Positions 28,694 to 39,546 of a DNA stretch of 64,000 nucleotides are shown piece after piece (the first letter of the stretch is position 1; each line of letters starts with the position of its first letter). Both the position numbers and the translations under genes were made by a program. Source of the DNA: Campylobacter devanensis (GTDB lineage Bacteria > Campylobacterota > Campylobacteria > Campylobacterales > Campylobacteraceae); the NCBI RefSeq assembly GCF_002139915.1, contig NZ_CP018788.1, forward strand, positions 558,001 through 622,000, read 5' to 3'. The notes beneath the pieces are model-generated. The model saw only the letters and a program-made list of their open reading frames with translations. It made no database searches and had not been told where the DNA came from.

Positions 28694-29865
28694 TGCCAAA
28701 TATTGTAGCAAAAAATTTAAAAAATGTAGAACTTCCGGTTAAATTTAATGAAGTTGAATTTATCTGGGAAGCTAAAAGTAATGATGAGAAATTAATATAT
28801 ACTAAAGCACTTGGGTGCGAGTTTTGCCTAGTAGTAAAAGATAGAGGCAATAGCTATGTAATAAAGTGCGATAAGCTTACTAGACCAGCTAAGCTTGAAG
28901 CTGTGCAAATGGCGCTGGAGGCTTATAAGCAGCTATTTGCTAGCGATGTAATAAGCCAAGCTACAGCAGTTAAGAAGCCTAAAAATTTAGAGAGCAAATA
29001 TATAATAAATAGCGATGAATTGCTAAATAGACTTGAAGACTGTGAGTATAAGAGGATTTTCGTAGAGATTGGCTTTGGTAGTGGTAGGCACTTGCTTTAT
29101 CAAGCAAAAGAAAATCCAGAAGCGCTTATAATCGGTATAGAAGTCTATAAGCCAGCATGTTTGCAAGTAGAAAATTTAGCTGGAATAAATAGGCTAAAAA
29201 ATATCGTTTTATTAAATTTAGATGCTAGATTGGTGATGAGCTTGCTTAAATCAAATAGTATAGATAGGCTATTTTTGCACTTTCCAGTACCGTGGGGTAA
29301 GAGCAAAATGCGTCGAGTAGTTAGTCCGCAATTTGCCTTGGAGTGTCAGCGTACTTTAAAAGATGGTGGAACATTTGAGCTAAGAAGCGATGATAGGGAT
29401 TATACAGATTTTACAATTGGTTGCTTTATGGATCTTAAAAATGCCAATATACAGATATTTAAAAACAGATTTTTAGAGATTTCAAGCAAGTATGAAGATA
29501 GGTGGATTAGACAAAATAAGGATATTTATGATGTAATTTGCGCTTTTTATGGTAGTAGTGATGAGTTAGATTTGGATTTTAAATTTGAGTTTAGTGGATT
29601 AGAATTAGAATATATAAAATCAAATTTTGCTAATAAAACTATAAAATATAGTGATCATTTTCTTCATTTAGAGCGAATTTATATTTTAGACAATGGTGAT
29701 GCATTAGTTAGAGTAGCGTTTGGGTCTTTTTATAGACCAGAGCATAGATATTTATTAATTTCTAGACAAAATACTATCTATTTATTTAAAAAACCGTTAC
29801 TAACACCAGAAAATATTAAGGCTCATAATAATTTAGAGGATATGCTAAAATGCGCCACATTGTAG
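28693..29865 (+). CDS. trmB: tRNA (guanine-N7-)-methyltransferase with N-terminal extension
   Basis: 390 aa, far longer than the 230-240 aa of E. coli TrmB. The SAM site is FVEIGFGSGRHLL (about 117-129) and the catalytic/tRNA loop is FLHFPVPWGKSKMRRVVS, where E. coli has FPDPWPKK. About 110 residues precede the core and about 110 follow it; both are characteristic of Campylobacter forms but of unknown role. It methylates G46 of tRNA. It joins flpA at TAATG and overlaps ftsE by 16 nt. Confidence 0.92.
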   Translation: MPNIVAKNLKNVELPVKFNEVEFIWEAKSNDEKLIYTKALGCEFCLVVKDRGNSYVIKCDKLTRPAKLEAVQMALEAYKQLFASDVISQATAVKKPKNLESKYIINSDELLNRLEDCEYKRIFVEIGFGSGRHLLYQAKENPEALIIGIEVYKPACLQVENLAGINRLKNIVLLNLDARLVMSLLKSNSIDRLFLHFPVPWGKSKMRRVVSPQFALECQRTLKDGGTFELRSDDRDYTDFTIGCFMDLKNANIQIFKNRFLEISSKYEDRWIRQNKDIYDVICAFYGSSDELDLDFKFEFSGLELEYIKSNFANKTIKYSDHFLHLERIYILDNGDALVRVAFGSFYRPEHRYLLISRQNTIYLFKKPLLTPENIKAHNNLEDMLKCATL

Positions 29866-30521
29866 AAGCTAGAGATCTGATTTTAGAGTATGATAAGAGT
29901 TTTAGAGTTATAAATAAGGCAAATTTTAGCATCAATGTCAACGATTTTGTCTTTATTACTGGCAAAAGCGGCAGTGGTAAATCTACTTTAATTCGCTCTA
30001 TGTATGGCGATATGGCTATTAGTGATGGAAGTTTAAATGTCTGCTTAAATGAACTTAAAGGTATTAATCATTCTAGTTTAGCACTTCTTCGTCAAAGAGT
30101 TGGAATAATTTTCCAAGATTTTCGCCTAATAAATGAATGGAATGTAGAAAAAAATGTAATGCTTCCACTAATTATTAAAGGTTATAATCAAAGTGTGTGC
30201 AAAAAGCAAGCCGCAAAGCTTTTAAATCATGTAAATTTACTGCATAAATCTGATAGATTTCCGCTTGAATTAAGTGGTGGAGAGCAGCAAAGGGTTGCTA
30301 TGGCTAGAGCTTTGGCTCATAATCCTCAGTTGCTATTATGTGATGAGCCAACTGGAAGTTTAGATGATTACTCAAGCGAAGTAATATGGATGTTGCTTCG
30401 TTCAGCAAGAGAAGCGCTTGGTACTTGCGTAGTGGTCGTAACGCATAAGATTCCAGCAGGTTTAAGAATGCATTATCGTCACTTTGAGCTATCAAATGGA
30501 GAGGTAAATGAGATCATTTAA
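29850..30521 (+). CDS. ftsE: Cell-division ABC ATPase FtsE
   Basis: 223 aa. Walker A is GKSGSGKST, the signature is LSGGEQQRVAMARAL and Walker B is LLLCDEPTGSLD; the length and lack of extra domains match FtsE. With FtsX it forms the divisome ABC complex that activates peptidoglycan hydrolysis. It overlaps trmB (16 nt) and ftsX (14 nt), so the unit is co-translated. Confidence 0.95.
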   Translation: MRHIVEARDLILEYDKSFRVINKANFSINVNDFVFITGKSGSGKSTLIRSMYGDMAISDGSLNVCLNELKGINHSSLALLRQRVGIIFQDFRLINEWNVEKNVMLPLIIKGYNQSVCKKQAAKLLNHVNLLHKSDRFPLELSGGEQQRVAMARALAHNPQLLLCDEPTGSLDDYSSEVIWMLLRSAREALGTCVVVVTHKIPAGLRMHYRHFELSNGEVNEII

Positions 30522-31317
30522 GAGCCATATTAGCGTTATTTTTCCACTTTTAATTTTGCTTTTTGCGATTGAATTTAGCCTAATGCTGGGCAAATTTGTG
30601 AGTGATTATGAAATAAAAATGGCAAATGATTATAATATTATAATTGTCTCAGAAAACAATCTAAACCAAGAGTCATTAATTTCGCTTATTCCTACTTTTG
30701 CTTCTCTTACTAGTCTTGATCCAAAAAGTGTTTTAAATCGCCTTAAAAATGATATATCATCTAAGAATATATCTGTACTAATTAGTATTTTACCAAAATT
30801 CTACTCACTCAAACTGACTAAATTTCCATCAAAAGAGACAATGGAAGATATTAAAGAAAATTTGAGCAAAATTCAAGGTATAAAGCGAGTCGAGACATTT
30901 TCTAAAACGCACGACCAAGTCTATAATATGCTAGTTTTATCTAAAAATGTAGCTGAGTGTTTTGCGTTTATGGTTGGACTTTTAGGACTTGTTTTGGTGT
31001 TTAAACAGATGAGAATTTGGCTTTATGAGCACCGTAGGCGTGTTGAGATTATGACTCTTTTTGGGGCGCCGTATTGGCTAAAATCTGCTATGCTTTATAA
31101 GCTTGCTGTGGTTGATAGTATTATTGCTACTACGCTTGTCGTGGTATTTTATGCGATTTTTCCAGCACTTCCTAGTTTTCAAAGCGCAATTTTTTCTATT
31201 GGATTTGAACAGCCAAATTTAAATCTTTTTAGTGATGCTTTGATTTTATTTAGTGCTTCTATTAGTATATCTATTATCGCAGTTAGTCTTGTTATGCTAT
31301 TTTCAAGGCGTTCGTAA
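30508..31317 (+). CDS. ftsX: Cell-division permease-like protein FtsX
   Basis: 269 aa. One TM helix near the N-terminus (about 8-28), a periplasmic loop of about 120 residues, and three helices in the C-terminal half, as in FtsX. The RVEIMTLFGAPYWLKSAM segment is the conserved cytoplasmic coupling region. It transmits FtsE ATPase cycles to a periplasmic hydrolase activator, presumably the LytM factor that begins at the next base. Confidence 0.9.
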   Translation: MRSFKSHISVIFPLLILLFAIEFSLMLGKFVSDYEIKMANDYNIIIVSENNLNQESLISLIPTFASLTSLDPKSVLNRLKNDISSKNISVLISILPKFYSLKLTKFPSKETMEDIKENLSKIQGIKRVETFSKTHDQVYNMLVLSKNVAECFAFMVGLLGLVLVFKQMRIWLYEHRRRVEIMTLFGAPYWLKSAMLYKLAVVDSIIATTLVVVFYAIFPALPSFQSAIFSIGFEQPNLNLFSDALILFSASISISIIAVSLVMLFSRRS

Positions 31318-32508
31318 ATGATTAGATTTTTGTTTATTGGCTTGATTTTTTCTTCACTTTTTAGTGTAAATGTATCTGATAAAATTAAAGATCAAAAAAA
31401 TAGTATTGATTCAGCCAAAAAGCTTGAAAGTCAGATAAATAAAAAACTTGAAGAGTTAGCTAATGATATAATTGCTGGCAATAAAGCTGTGCAAAATACT
31501 GCTAAGCAGATTGAAGAGCTAGCTAAGCAAGTTGAGGAATTAGAAGATAGTGCTCATAGTGCTAATCTTGAACTAGATAAGCTTACTAGCCAAAATGGTG
31601 AGCTAATTCGTAGTCAAAAAGATATGGAGCTTAGGCTAGTCAAAATTATAAGTGAAGATTTTGCCTACGATTTAGTAGCGCCAAATGATTATAGTGAGAG
31701 TCAAGATAGCATAATAGCAACTGAGATTTTAAAAAATTTAAATAGTGTAATGAATAGTGAATTTAAAAAATTAGCTCAAGATTATGAAGAGACTACAAAT
31801 TTGATAAAATCACAATCAAAAAAGATTGAATCGATTAAATTTGATTTAAAAGAATTTCGCCAAAAGCAAAAAGCTTTAAAATCGCTCCAAACTAAGCAAA
31901 AGAAAAATTTAGAGATTTTAAACCAAGATAAGAGTATATATTCTAAAAAGTTAGCCGATATCAAAAAACAGCAAGATGAGATGCGAAAAACGCTTGAGAG
32001 CTTACAAATTTTAGCTATAAAACCAAAAAAACAACCAAAGCAGCAAACCCAAACTACAGCTAAAAACGATGATGTAAGAGTGATAGGTACAAGCTATCAA
32101 GCAGGTAATGTAAAGCGATATAGTGGCTCTAAAACTATTGCTCCTTTGGATAAATTTAGCGTAAAGCAAAAATTTGGCGATTATGTAGATCCTGTTTATA
32201 ATATTAAAATTTTTAATGAATCTGTCGTACTTCGCTCAGCCACTACAGATGCTAGAGTGAAAAATGTTTTAGCTGGGACAATTGTATTTGCCAAAGAAAC
32301 ACCTGTATTAGATAAGGTGGTAATAGTAGAAAATGGCAATGGAATTCACACAATTTACGCTCATTTAGATAAGATTGCTCCTACTATCAAAGTAGGCCAA
32401 AAGGTGAAAAAAGGCTATGTTATAGGGCGAGTGAAACAAGATTTGACCTTTGAGGTTACGCAAAAAAACTATCATATAAATCCACTTGAATTGATCGCTA
32501 TGAATTGA
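31318..32508 (+). CDS. EnvC-like murein hydrolase activator with degenerate LytM (M23) domain
   Basis: 396 aa. Signal peptide (about 1-16), a long coiled coil (about 20-235), a Lys/Gln-rich linker and a C-terminal LytM domain (about 280-396). Zinc-site residues are largely lost: the first HxxxD is absent around PVYNIKIFN and the usual HLH is DLT (375-377), though H349 in YAHLDKI remains. EnvC-type factors are catalytically dead activators of amidases, recruited by FtsEX. The contiguous ftsE-ftsX position and a downstream amidase gene (38017) support that role. Confidence 0.82.
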   Translation: MIRFLFIGLIFSSLFSVNVSDKIKDQKNSIDSAKKLESQINKKLEELANDIIAGNKAVQNTAKQIEELAKQVEELEDSAHSANLELDKLTSQNGELIRSQKDMELRLVKIISEDFAYDLVAPNDYSESQDSIIATEILKNLNSVMNSEFKKLAQDYEETTNLIKSQSKKIESIKFDLKEFRQKQKALKSLQTKQKKNLEILNQDKSIYSKKLADIKKQQDEMRKTLESLQILAIKPKKQPKQQTQTTAKNDDVRVIGTSYQAGNVKRYSGSKTIAPLDKFSVKQKFGDYVDPVYNIKIFNESVVLRSATTDARVKNVLAGTIVFAKETPVLDKVVIVENGNGIHTIYAHLDKIAPTIKVGQKVKKGYVIGRVKQDLTFEVTQKNYHINPLELIAMN

Positions 32509-32556
32509 TTGACTTGAATTTAATATTGATTAATGCGTTTTTTAATTTGTTTTGGA

Positions 32557-33305
<749 letters not shown>

Positions 33306-33317
33306 GAAGGGAAGATA

Positions 33318-33536
33318 ATGAGAATAGAAGAGATAGCTGCTAAGGCTTTAGAAGCTGTGGGTGATGATAGATATAAATTAGCGCTTTTGGTGGCTAAAAG
33401 GGCTGAAGCTATAGCAAATGGCGCACAAATTTTAGTAGATGTAAATGCTCAAAAGATGAAATATACAGATATAGCACTTTTAGAGATAGCTCAAGGTAAA
33501 GTATCTTTAGAGGGAATAATTGAATCAAATAGATAG
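33318..33536 (+). CDS. rpoZ: RNA polymerase omega subunit
   Basis: 72 aa. The conserved omega core is [31 protein letters not shown], the usual helical segment that wraps the beta-prime C-terminus. It sits directly before rsh, the same order as spo operons in other bacteria, and overlaps its TTG start by 17 nt. Confidence 0.93.
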   Translation: MRIEEIAAKALEAVGDDRYKLALLVAKRAEAIANGAQILVDVNAQKMKYTDIALLEIAQGKVSLEGIIESNR

Positions 33537-35709
33537 CGAGCAGCTCTTAGAGCAGCTTATAGATGAAGTTGTCTGTGCTAAAAGCATAGAGTCGGCAAAG
33601 GATGTTTTATACTCTGTAGCTAAGCCAACGGGGATGCTTTTAAAGGCTGTTGATTATTGTATTAGATTACATGATGGGCAGTTTAGAAAGAGTGGTGAGC
33701 CATACTCTATTCATCCGATTTTGGTTTGTTCATTTGTAGCGCACATGGGTGGCGATGAGAGTATGCTTATTGCTGCTTTGCTCCATGATGTAGTAGAAGA
33801 TACAGAATGCACTGAAGAGGAGCTACAATTTGAATTTGGCGAAGAGGTAGCGGTATTAGTGCGTGGGCTTACAAAGATTGTAGCTATTAGAGAAAATGAG
33901 CTTATAAGCTCTAGTTCTAATGAGAAGTTGGCAGCTTCGGCCTTGACATTTAGAAAGATGCTTTTGGTATCTATAGAAGATGTTAGGGTTTTAATTATCA
34001 AGCTTTGTGATAGATTACACAATATGCTAACTTTGGATGTATTAAGACCAGAGAAGCAAAAGCGAATTTCAGAAGAGACCTTGGTAGTGTATGCGCCAAT
34101 TGCTCATAGACTCGGTATATCATCTATTAAGAATATATTAGAGGATTTGAGTTTTAAATATGTTATGCCTAAAGAGTATGCTGGGATAGAGTCATATATA
34201 AATGAGCATAAGCAACAACTTCAATTAAAGATAAATTCATTTAGCCAAAAGGTTAGCGAAAAGCTTTTGGCAAATGGCTTTTCTGAAGATAGCTTTGTTA
34301 TGCAAAAGAGAATCAAACACTACTATTCAATATATTTAAAAATGCAAAGAAAAGGCATTAGCCTAGAAGAGGTTTTAGATCTTTTAGCAATCCGAATTTT
34401 GGTACATAATCCAAAAGATTGCTATTTGGCACTTGGGATTATACATATGAATTTTAACCCATTAATATCAAGATTTAAAGATTATATCGCCTTGCCAAAG
34501 CAAAATGGATATCAAACTATCCATACAACGATCTTTGATGATAAAACTATTATAGAAGCTCAAATTCGCTCATTTGACATGCATAAAACCGCAGAGTATG
34601 GGGTGGCGGCTCATTGGAAGTATAAAAGCGGCGGCTTGGTATCACCTAAGATTGATTGGCTAAGTGATATTAAAGCTCAAGAGAGCGATGATAAGAGCAT
34701 TGAGGATCTATATGAGTATGCTAAGGATAGCTTATATGTAGAAGATATCGCTGTCTATTCTCCAAAAGGTGGGATTTTCACACTTCCTAGGGGTGCTACG
34801 GCTTTGGATTATGCGTATGAAATTCACTCCGAAGTTGGCCTACACGCTAAAGAAGCTTATATAAATAGGATAAAGGTTCCTTTATTAACTGAGTTAAAAA
34901 ATGGAGATATAGTCCGTATTATCACAGGAGATGAGGCCAAATATCGTTGTAGTTGGCTTGATAGTGTTAAGACTGGGAAGGCTAGGGCGACTATTAGAAG
35001 TTTTTGTCGCCAAAAGTTGCGTGATATAAACTATCAAGTATCGATTGATATTTTATCGTCTATATTTAATGTCAATGAAGCTAAAATTTTGGAGTGGTTA
35101 GAAGAAGAGGGATTAAGCAAAAAAATCTCAAAAATAGCCACAGACTCTGTCTATCTACAAGAGGTAGTCCAAATTTTAGATACTCACTCTAAAAAAGATA
35201 AGCTATTTTCGCTTAAATTTAGCGATAAACACGAGGTTAAAAAGCAGAAATTTGACAATATAGTTGTATATTCAAATTTCACTATTAAGAGCGTGGATTT
35301 TGACTATTGTTGTAACCCAAAACGGGGCGATGATATCATAGGATTTAGAAATAATAGCAATGTTACAGTCCATCACAAACTATGTGAGAGAGCCGCAAAA
35401 TTAATGAGTGATAAAGAGGAGATGATCTTTGTCAAATGGACTAGAAATGCTCCGCATAGATATAAGGTTATTTTAAGTATCGAAAACAAAAGAGGAAGTT
35501 TGGCTGAATTCTTAACATATTTAGCTAAACTCAATGTTGATTTAGTCACTATCACGCTTAGCGAGAGCGATGATTTGATAGCGGCTGATTATTTCGATGT
35601 TGTGATAGAACTTAGCGATAATCTAGATAGTTCTGTGATTAGAGATAGGTTAAAGGATCGCTATAAGATAGCTGAATTTAGCTCTCTAAGTGACGCATAT
35701 AAAAATTAA
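33520..35709 (+). CDS. spoT: Bifunctional (p)ppGpp synthetase/hydrolase (Rsh/SpoT type)
   Basis: 729 aa: HD hydrolase domain ([22 protein letters not shown]), synthetase domain ([19 protein letters not shown]), TGS domain (about 405-465: [23 protein letters not shown]) and C-terminal ACT (about 650-720). Both catalytic sites look intact, and this is probably the sole stringent-response enzyme. The start is TTG with AGAGGGA upstream. The rpoZ neighbour fits ppGpp binding at the omega-beta' interface known in E. coli. Confidence 0.96.
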   Translation: MNQIDSEQLLEQLIDEVVCAKSIESAKDVLYSVAKPTGMLLKAVDYCIRLHDGQFRKSGEPYSIHPILVCSFVAHMGGDESMLIAALLHDVVEDTECTEEELQFEFGEEVAVLVRGLTKIVAIRENELISSSSNEKLAASALTFRKMLLVSIEDVRVLIIKLCDRLHNMLTLDVLRPEKQKRISEETLVVYAPIAHRLGISSIKNILEDLSFKYVMPKEYAGIESYINEHKQQLQLKINSFSQKVSEKLLANGFSEDSFVMQKRIKHYYSIYLKMQRKGISLEEVLDLLAIRILVHNPKDCYLALGIIHMNFNPLISRFKDYIALPKQNGYQTIHTTIFDDKTIIEAQIRSFDMHKTAEYGVAAHWKYKSGGLVSPKIDWLSDIKAQESDDKSIEDLYEYAKDSLYVEDIAVYSPKGGIFTLPRGATALDYAYEIHSEVGLHAKEAYINRIKVPLLTELKNGDIVRIITGDEAKYRCSWLDSVKTGKARATIRSFCRQKLRDINYQVSIDILSSIFNVNEAKILEWLEEEGLSKKISKIATDSVYLQEVVQILDTHSKKDKLFSLKFSDKHEVKKQKFDNIVVYSNFTIKSVDFDYCCNPKRGDDIIGFRNNSNVTVHHKLCERAAKLMSDKEEMIFVKWTRNAPHRYKVILSIENKRGSLAEFLTYLAKLNVDLVTITLSESDDLIAADYFDVVIELSDNLDSSVIRDRLKDRYKIAEFSSLSDAYKN

Positions 35710-35718
35710 GGAAGATGT

Positions 35719-36921
35719 ATGATAGCTAAAATTATGAGTGAGATCAAGCGTGGAACCGCTGAGATAATTGATTATGAGAGAATTGAAAAATTGATTAAAG
35801 ATTACTATGAAAATGGTAAAAATTTTTATATCAAAGCGGGATTTGATCCGACTGCCCCTGATCTTCACTTAGGTCATACAGTGGTGTTAAATAAGATGAG
35901 ATTACTTCAAGATCATGGCGGTATCGTGCAGTTTTTGATAGGTGATTTCACTGCTAAAATCGGTGATCCAACTGGTAAAAGCGTTACTAGAAAGATTTTG
36001 AGTGATGATATCATAGCTCAAAATGCCAAAACCTATAAAGAGCAGGTCTTTAAAATTTTAGACGAAAGTAAAACTGAAGTAATGTTTAATTCTGCTTGGC
36101 TAAATAGCCTTGGTGCTGATGGATTAATAGCTCTTGCAAGTACATTTAATGTAGCTAGAATGCTTGAGCGTGATGACTTTACTAAGCGATATAAGGCTGA
36201 AACTCCTATAGCTATAAGTGAGTTTTTGTATCCGCTTTTACAAGGTTATGATAGCGTTGCGATGAAGTGCGATATAGAGATGGGTGGAACGGATCAGAAA
36301 TTTAATCTTTTAATGGGTAGGACTCTTGGTCGCACATATAATATAGGAAAAGAACAAGCTATCATCATGATGCCACTTCTAGTTGGTCTTGATGGTGTCA
36401 ATAAAATGAGTAAAAGCCTTGGTAACTATATCGGTGTTACTGAATCTGCTAAGGATATCTTCGCTAAAACTTTGAGTATTAGTGATGAGCTTATGTGGGT
36501 TTGGTATGAGCTATTAAGTAGTTTAAGTGGTGATGAGATTGAGAAGCTTAAAAATGATGTCAAAAGCGGAGCTTTGCATCCTAAGGTCGCTAAGGAGAAT
36601 TTGGCTTTAGAGTTGGCTGCTAGATTTAATAGCATTGAAGAAGCTCAAGCTGCTAGAGATGAGTTTAATAGAGTTCATGCTAAGGGTGAATTGCCAAGTG
36701 ATATGGCTAAATTTGAGATTAATGCTGATGATATTTGGATAGTTGAAGCGCTTAGTTTGTGTAAGTTAGTTGGGTCAAATTCAGATGCTCGTCGCCACAT
36801 TAAGGCAAATGCTGTTAGTGTAAATCAGGCCAAAATTAGCGATGAGCAGCTTAGACTTTCTAAGGGTGAGTATGTATTGCAAGTTGGTAAAAAAGCTTAT
36901 GCTAGATTAGAGGTAAAATAA
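35719..36921 (+). CDS. tyrS: Tyrosyl-tRNA synthetase
   Basis: 400 aa class I enzyme. HLGH is in [10 protein letters not shown] and KMSKS in [12 protein letters not shown]; a C-terminal S4-like RNA-binding domain spans about 335-400. It charges tRNA-Tyr. It joins rsh after 9 bp and overlaps the following oxidoreductase ATG by 1 nt. An ATG at 35734 is an alternative start. Confidence 0.97.
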   Translation: MIAKIMSEIKRGTAEIIDYERIEKLIKDYYENGKNFYIKAGFDPTAPDLHLGHTVVLNKMRLLQDHGGIVQFLIGDFTAKIGDPTGKSVTRKILSDDIIAQNAKTYKEQVFKILDESKTEVMFNSAWLNSLGADGLIALASTFNVARMLERDDFTKRYKAETPIAISEFLYPLLQGYDSVAMKCDIEMGGTDQKFNLLMGRTLGRTYNIGKEQAIIMMPLLVGLDGVNKMSKSLGNYIGVTESAKDIFAKTLSISDELMWVWYELLSSLSGDEIEKLKNDVKSGALHPKVAKENLALELAARFNSIEEAQAARDEFNRVHAKGELPSDMAKFEINADDIWIVEALSLCKLVGSNSDARRHIKANAVSVNQAKISDEQLRLSKGEYVLQVGKKAYARLEVK

Positions 36922-38033
36922 TGGAATTAAAAAGTTTAAAAATCGGAAAATATGTGATCAAATACCCTATTATCCAAGGTGGTATGGGGCTTGGTATAAG
37001 CTGGAATAAATTAGCTGGTAGTGTCAGTTTAAATGGCGGTTTAGGTGTTATCAGCTCTGTTGGTACTGGATATTATGAGCATAGAGCCCACATCACTAAA
37101 GAGCTAAACTCAAAACCATATGATAGTGTGAATTTCTACTCTAGAGAGGGATTTAAAGCTATCATCGATAATGCTCGTAAAATTTGTGGAGATAGACCGC
37201 TAGCTGCTAATATTATGTGTGCTAGTAATGATTATGCTAGAATAGTCAAAGATGCTTGCGAACACGGCATTAATATCATAATTTCAGGTGCTGGACTTCC
37301 TACGAATTTACCTGAGCTTACTAAGGGATTTGCCGATGTGGCTTTGGTGCCGATCATTAGCTCGGCTAAGGCTTTAAAGATAATTTGTAAAAGATGGTAT
37401 GATAGATATAATAGACTACCAGATGCTGTGGTGCTAGAAGGGCCACTTAGTGGCGGACATCAGGGATTTACATATGAGCAGTGCTTGGATCCAAACTATC
37501 AGCTTGAGAAATTGATTCAGCCTGTTGTAGATGAGGCATCTAAATGGGCTGATATAGGCGGAAATCCTATCCCTGTGGTGGCAGCTGGTGGGATATGGGA
37601 TCATGATGATATAGCTAAAGTTATTGGTCTTGGAGCAAGTGGCGTACAGATGGGAACTAGATTTATAGGAACTCATGAGTGTGATGCTTCTGATGGGTTT
37701 AAAGAGGTCTTACTAGCGGCTAAAAAAGAGGATATTAGACTTATCAAAAGCCCTGTTGGATATCCGGCTCGTGGGATTCAGACAAATTTACTTGATCTAG
37801 TAGATAAAAAGGCTGGGCCTAAAATTCAGTGTATTAGCAACTGTGTCGCTCCATGCCAAAGGGGCAAAGAGGCTAAGCAAGTTGGGTATTGTATCGCTGA
37901 TAGGCTCTATGATGCTGTAAGTGGCAATAAAGAAACTGGGCTATTTTTCAGTGGTGCTAATGGATATAGGCTAAATGAGATAATTAGCGTTAAAGAGCTT
38001 ATTAAAAAGTTGGTTTATGGGGAAAATAGTTAA
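36921..38033 (+). CDS. NAD(P)H-dependent flavin oxidoreductase (nitronate monooxygenase family)
   Basis: 370 aa TIM-barrel FMN protein. Motifs: YPIIQGGMGLGIS near the N-terminus, VLEGPLSGGHQGF, and the FMN phosphate loop PVVAAGGIWDHDD...LGASGVQMGTRFIGT. The C-terminal part has several cysteines (CISNCVAPC). These enzymes oxidise nitronates or act as enoyl-ACP-type reductases; the substrate cannot be assigned. It is in the tyrS-amidase-mnmC run and overlaps the amidase by 17 nt. Confidence 0.88.
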   Translation: MELKSLKIGKYVIKYPIIQGGMGLGISWNKLAGSVSLNGGLGVISSVGTGYYEHRAHITKELNSKPYDSVNFYSREGFKAIIDNARKICGDRPLAANIMCASNDYARIVKDACEHGINIIISGAGLPTNLPELTKGFADVALVPIISSAKALKIICKRWYDRYNRLPDAVVLEGPLSGGHQGFTYEQCLDPNYQLEKLIQPVVDEASKWADIGGNPIPVVAAGGIWDHDDIAKVIGLGASGVQMGTRFIGTHECDASDGFKEVLLAAKKEDIRLIKSPVGYPARGIQTNLLDLVDKKAGPKIQCISNCVAPCQRGKEAKQVGYCIADRLYDAVSGNKETGLFFSGANGYRLNEIISVKELIKKLVYGENS

Positions 38034-39546
38034 GCTTTTATTGCCGTTTTTTCTTGCTATTTTTGCTTTTGGTGGTGGTGTTTTTGATGATTTTGATAAT
38101 AAATTTACCAAGGCAAATAAGCAAGATAGAATCCAAATTTACCACGAATTAAAGGGTGTCTATCTTAGTTCTATTTTAAATAATAATGATAAATTAAAGC
38201 TAGAATGTCTTGAGAGATTAGTAAGTGGTGGTAAGAGCCTTGGGATTGATTATAGTGTTTATGCTAATGAGTTAGATTTACTTAGTTCAAAATTTAGCAA
38301 ATTAAAGCCAAAAATAGTAGAAACTAAAGAGCCAGTTCAGTTAGCTAAAAATACAACCAGTAAGATAGTTCAAAAAATAGAGTATAAAATCCTATCTACT
38401 AGTAGTTCTAAAGATGAATTTATTATTAGACTAAATGAAAATAGCAGCAATATAAAAATCAAAAAATCTCAGCTCAACACAAATAAAAGCTATCGTCAAA
38501 TTTTTGATTTTGATGGGGTTTTGACTACATCATATAAGAATAAAAAAAGCCAAATTTCAGATCAAATAAGGGTAGCACAATTTGATAAAAATAGCGTTAG
38601 AATTGTATTTACAAATGATACAAAGCAAGAGATTAATTACACTATTGATGGTGAAAATATAATTTTTAGCATAAAAAATGGTACTCAAAAAGCAACTACT
38701 AAAACTAAGAGCGCTAAAACAAACCAACAAGCAATTCAAAAAACAAAGACTAATGAACAAAAGCAAAGTCTAACAACAACTTCAGCTAAGTCTAGTATCA
38801 AAAATGATACACAACAAAATATTAGTAAAACTACAGCACAAAAGGCACAAGCAAGAGGTGCAAATAAAAATAGGATAATCGTATTAGATGCAGGGCATGG
38901 TGGCAAAGACGCAGGTGCTGTTGGAAAAAATAAATTATATGAGAAAAATATCGTTCTTAGCATTGCTTTAGAGACTGGCAAAATTCTAAAAAGTCGAGGA
39001 TACAAGGTATATTTTACCAGAAGTAATGATAAATTTATAAATTTAAGAGATCGAACAAGCATAGCAAATGAGAAAAAAGCTGATATTTTTATTTCAATTC
39101 ATGCAAATGCTGCCCCAAATGCTAAAAAAGCCAAAGAGATGCAAGGAATAGAGACATATTTTCTAAGCCCTACTAGAAGCGAGCGAAGTATGCAAGCTGC
39201 GAATTTGGAAAATAAAGCTGATACTGATGAGATGAATTATTTTACTAAAATTAGCTATCTAAATTTCTTAAATCGTGAAAAGATTATTGCTTCAAATAAG
39301 CTTGCAATAGATGTGCAAGCTAATTTATTAGGAGCGGTAAAATCTAAATTTAAAGTAATAGATGGTGGAGTAAGGGAAGCGCCATTTTGGGTTTTGGTAG
39401 GTGCGCAGATGCCTGCTGTTTTGATAGAAGCTGGATATATAACTCATACAAATGATCATAAACTACTATCAAACAAAAGCTACACAGATAAAATCGCTCT
39501 TGGTATAGCAGATGGAATTGATGATTATTTTGCGAAAAATCAATGA
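38017..39546 (+). CDS. amiA: N-acetylmuramoyl-L-alanine amidase (AmiC-type, Amidase_3)
   Basis: 509 aa. Signal peptide (about 1-20), an AMIN-like beta-rich region (about 125-215), a Gln/Lys/Thr-rich linker (about 220-280) and the zinc amidase domain with VLDAGHGGKDAGAVG, the E in YEKNIVLS, and SIHANAAPN. It splits daughter cells by cleaving peptide stems from glycan. The EnvC-like factor encoded 5.5 kb upstream is a candidate activator. It overlaps mnmC by 4 nt. Confidence 0.93.
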   Translation: MGKIVKLLLPFFLAIFAFGGGVFDDFDNKFTKANKQDRIQIYHELKGVYLSSILNNNDKLKLECLERLVSGGKSLGIDYSVYANELDLLSSKFSKLKPKIVETKEPVQLAKNTTSKIVQKIEYKILSTSSSKDEFIIRLNENSSNIKIKKSQLNTNKSYRQIFDFDGVLTTSYKNKKSQISDQIRVAQFDKNSVRIVFTNDTKQEINYTIDGENIIFSIKNGTQKATTKTKSAKTNQQAIQKTKTNEQKQSLTTTSAKSSIKNDTQQNISKTTAQKAQARGANKNRIIVLDAGHGGKDAGAVGKNKLYEKNIVLSIALETGKILKSRGYKVYFTRSNDKFINLRDRTSIANEKKADIFISIHANAAPNAKKAKEMQGIETYFLSPTRSERSMQAANLENKADTDEMNYFTKISYLNFLNREKIIASNKLAIDVQANLLGAVKSKFKVIDGGVREAPFWVLVGAQMPAVLIEAGYITHTNDHKLLSNKSYTDKIALGIADGIDDYFAKNQ

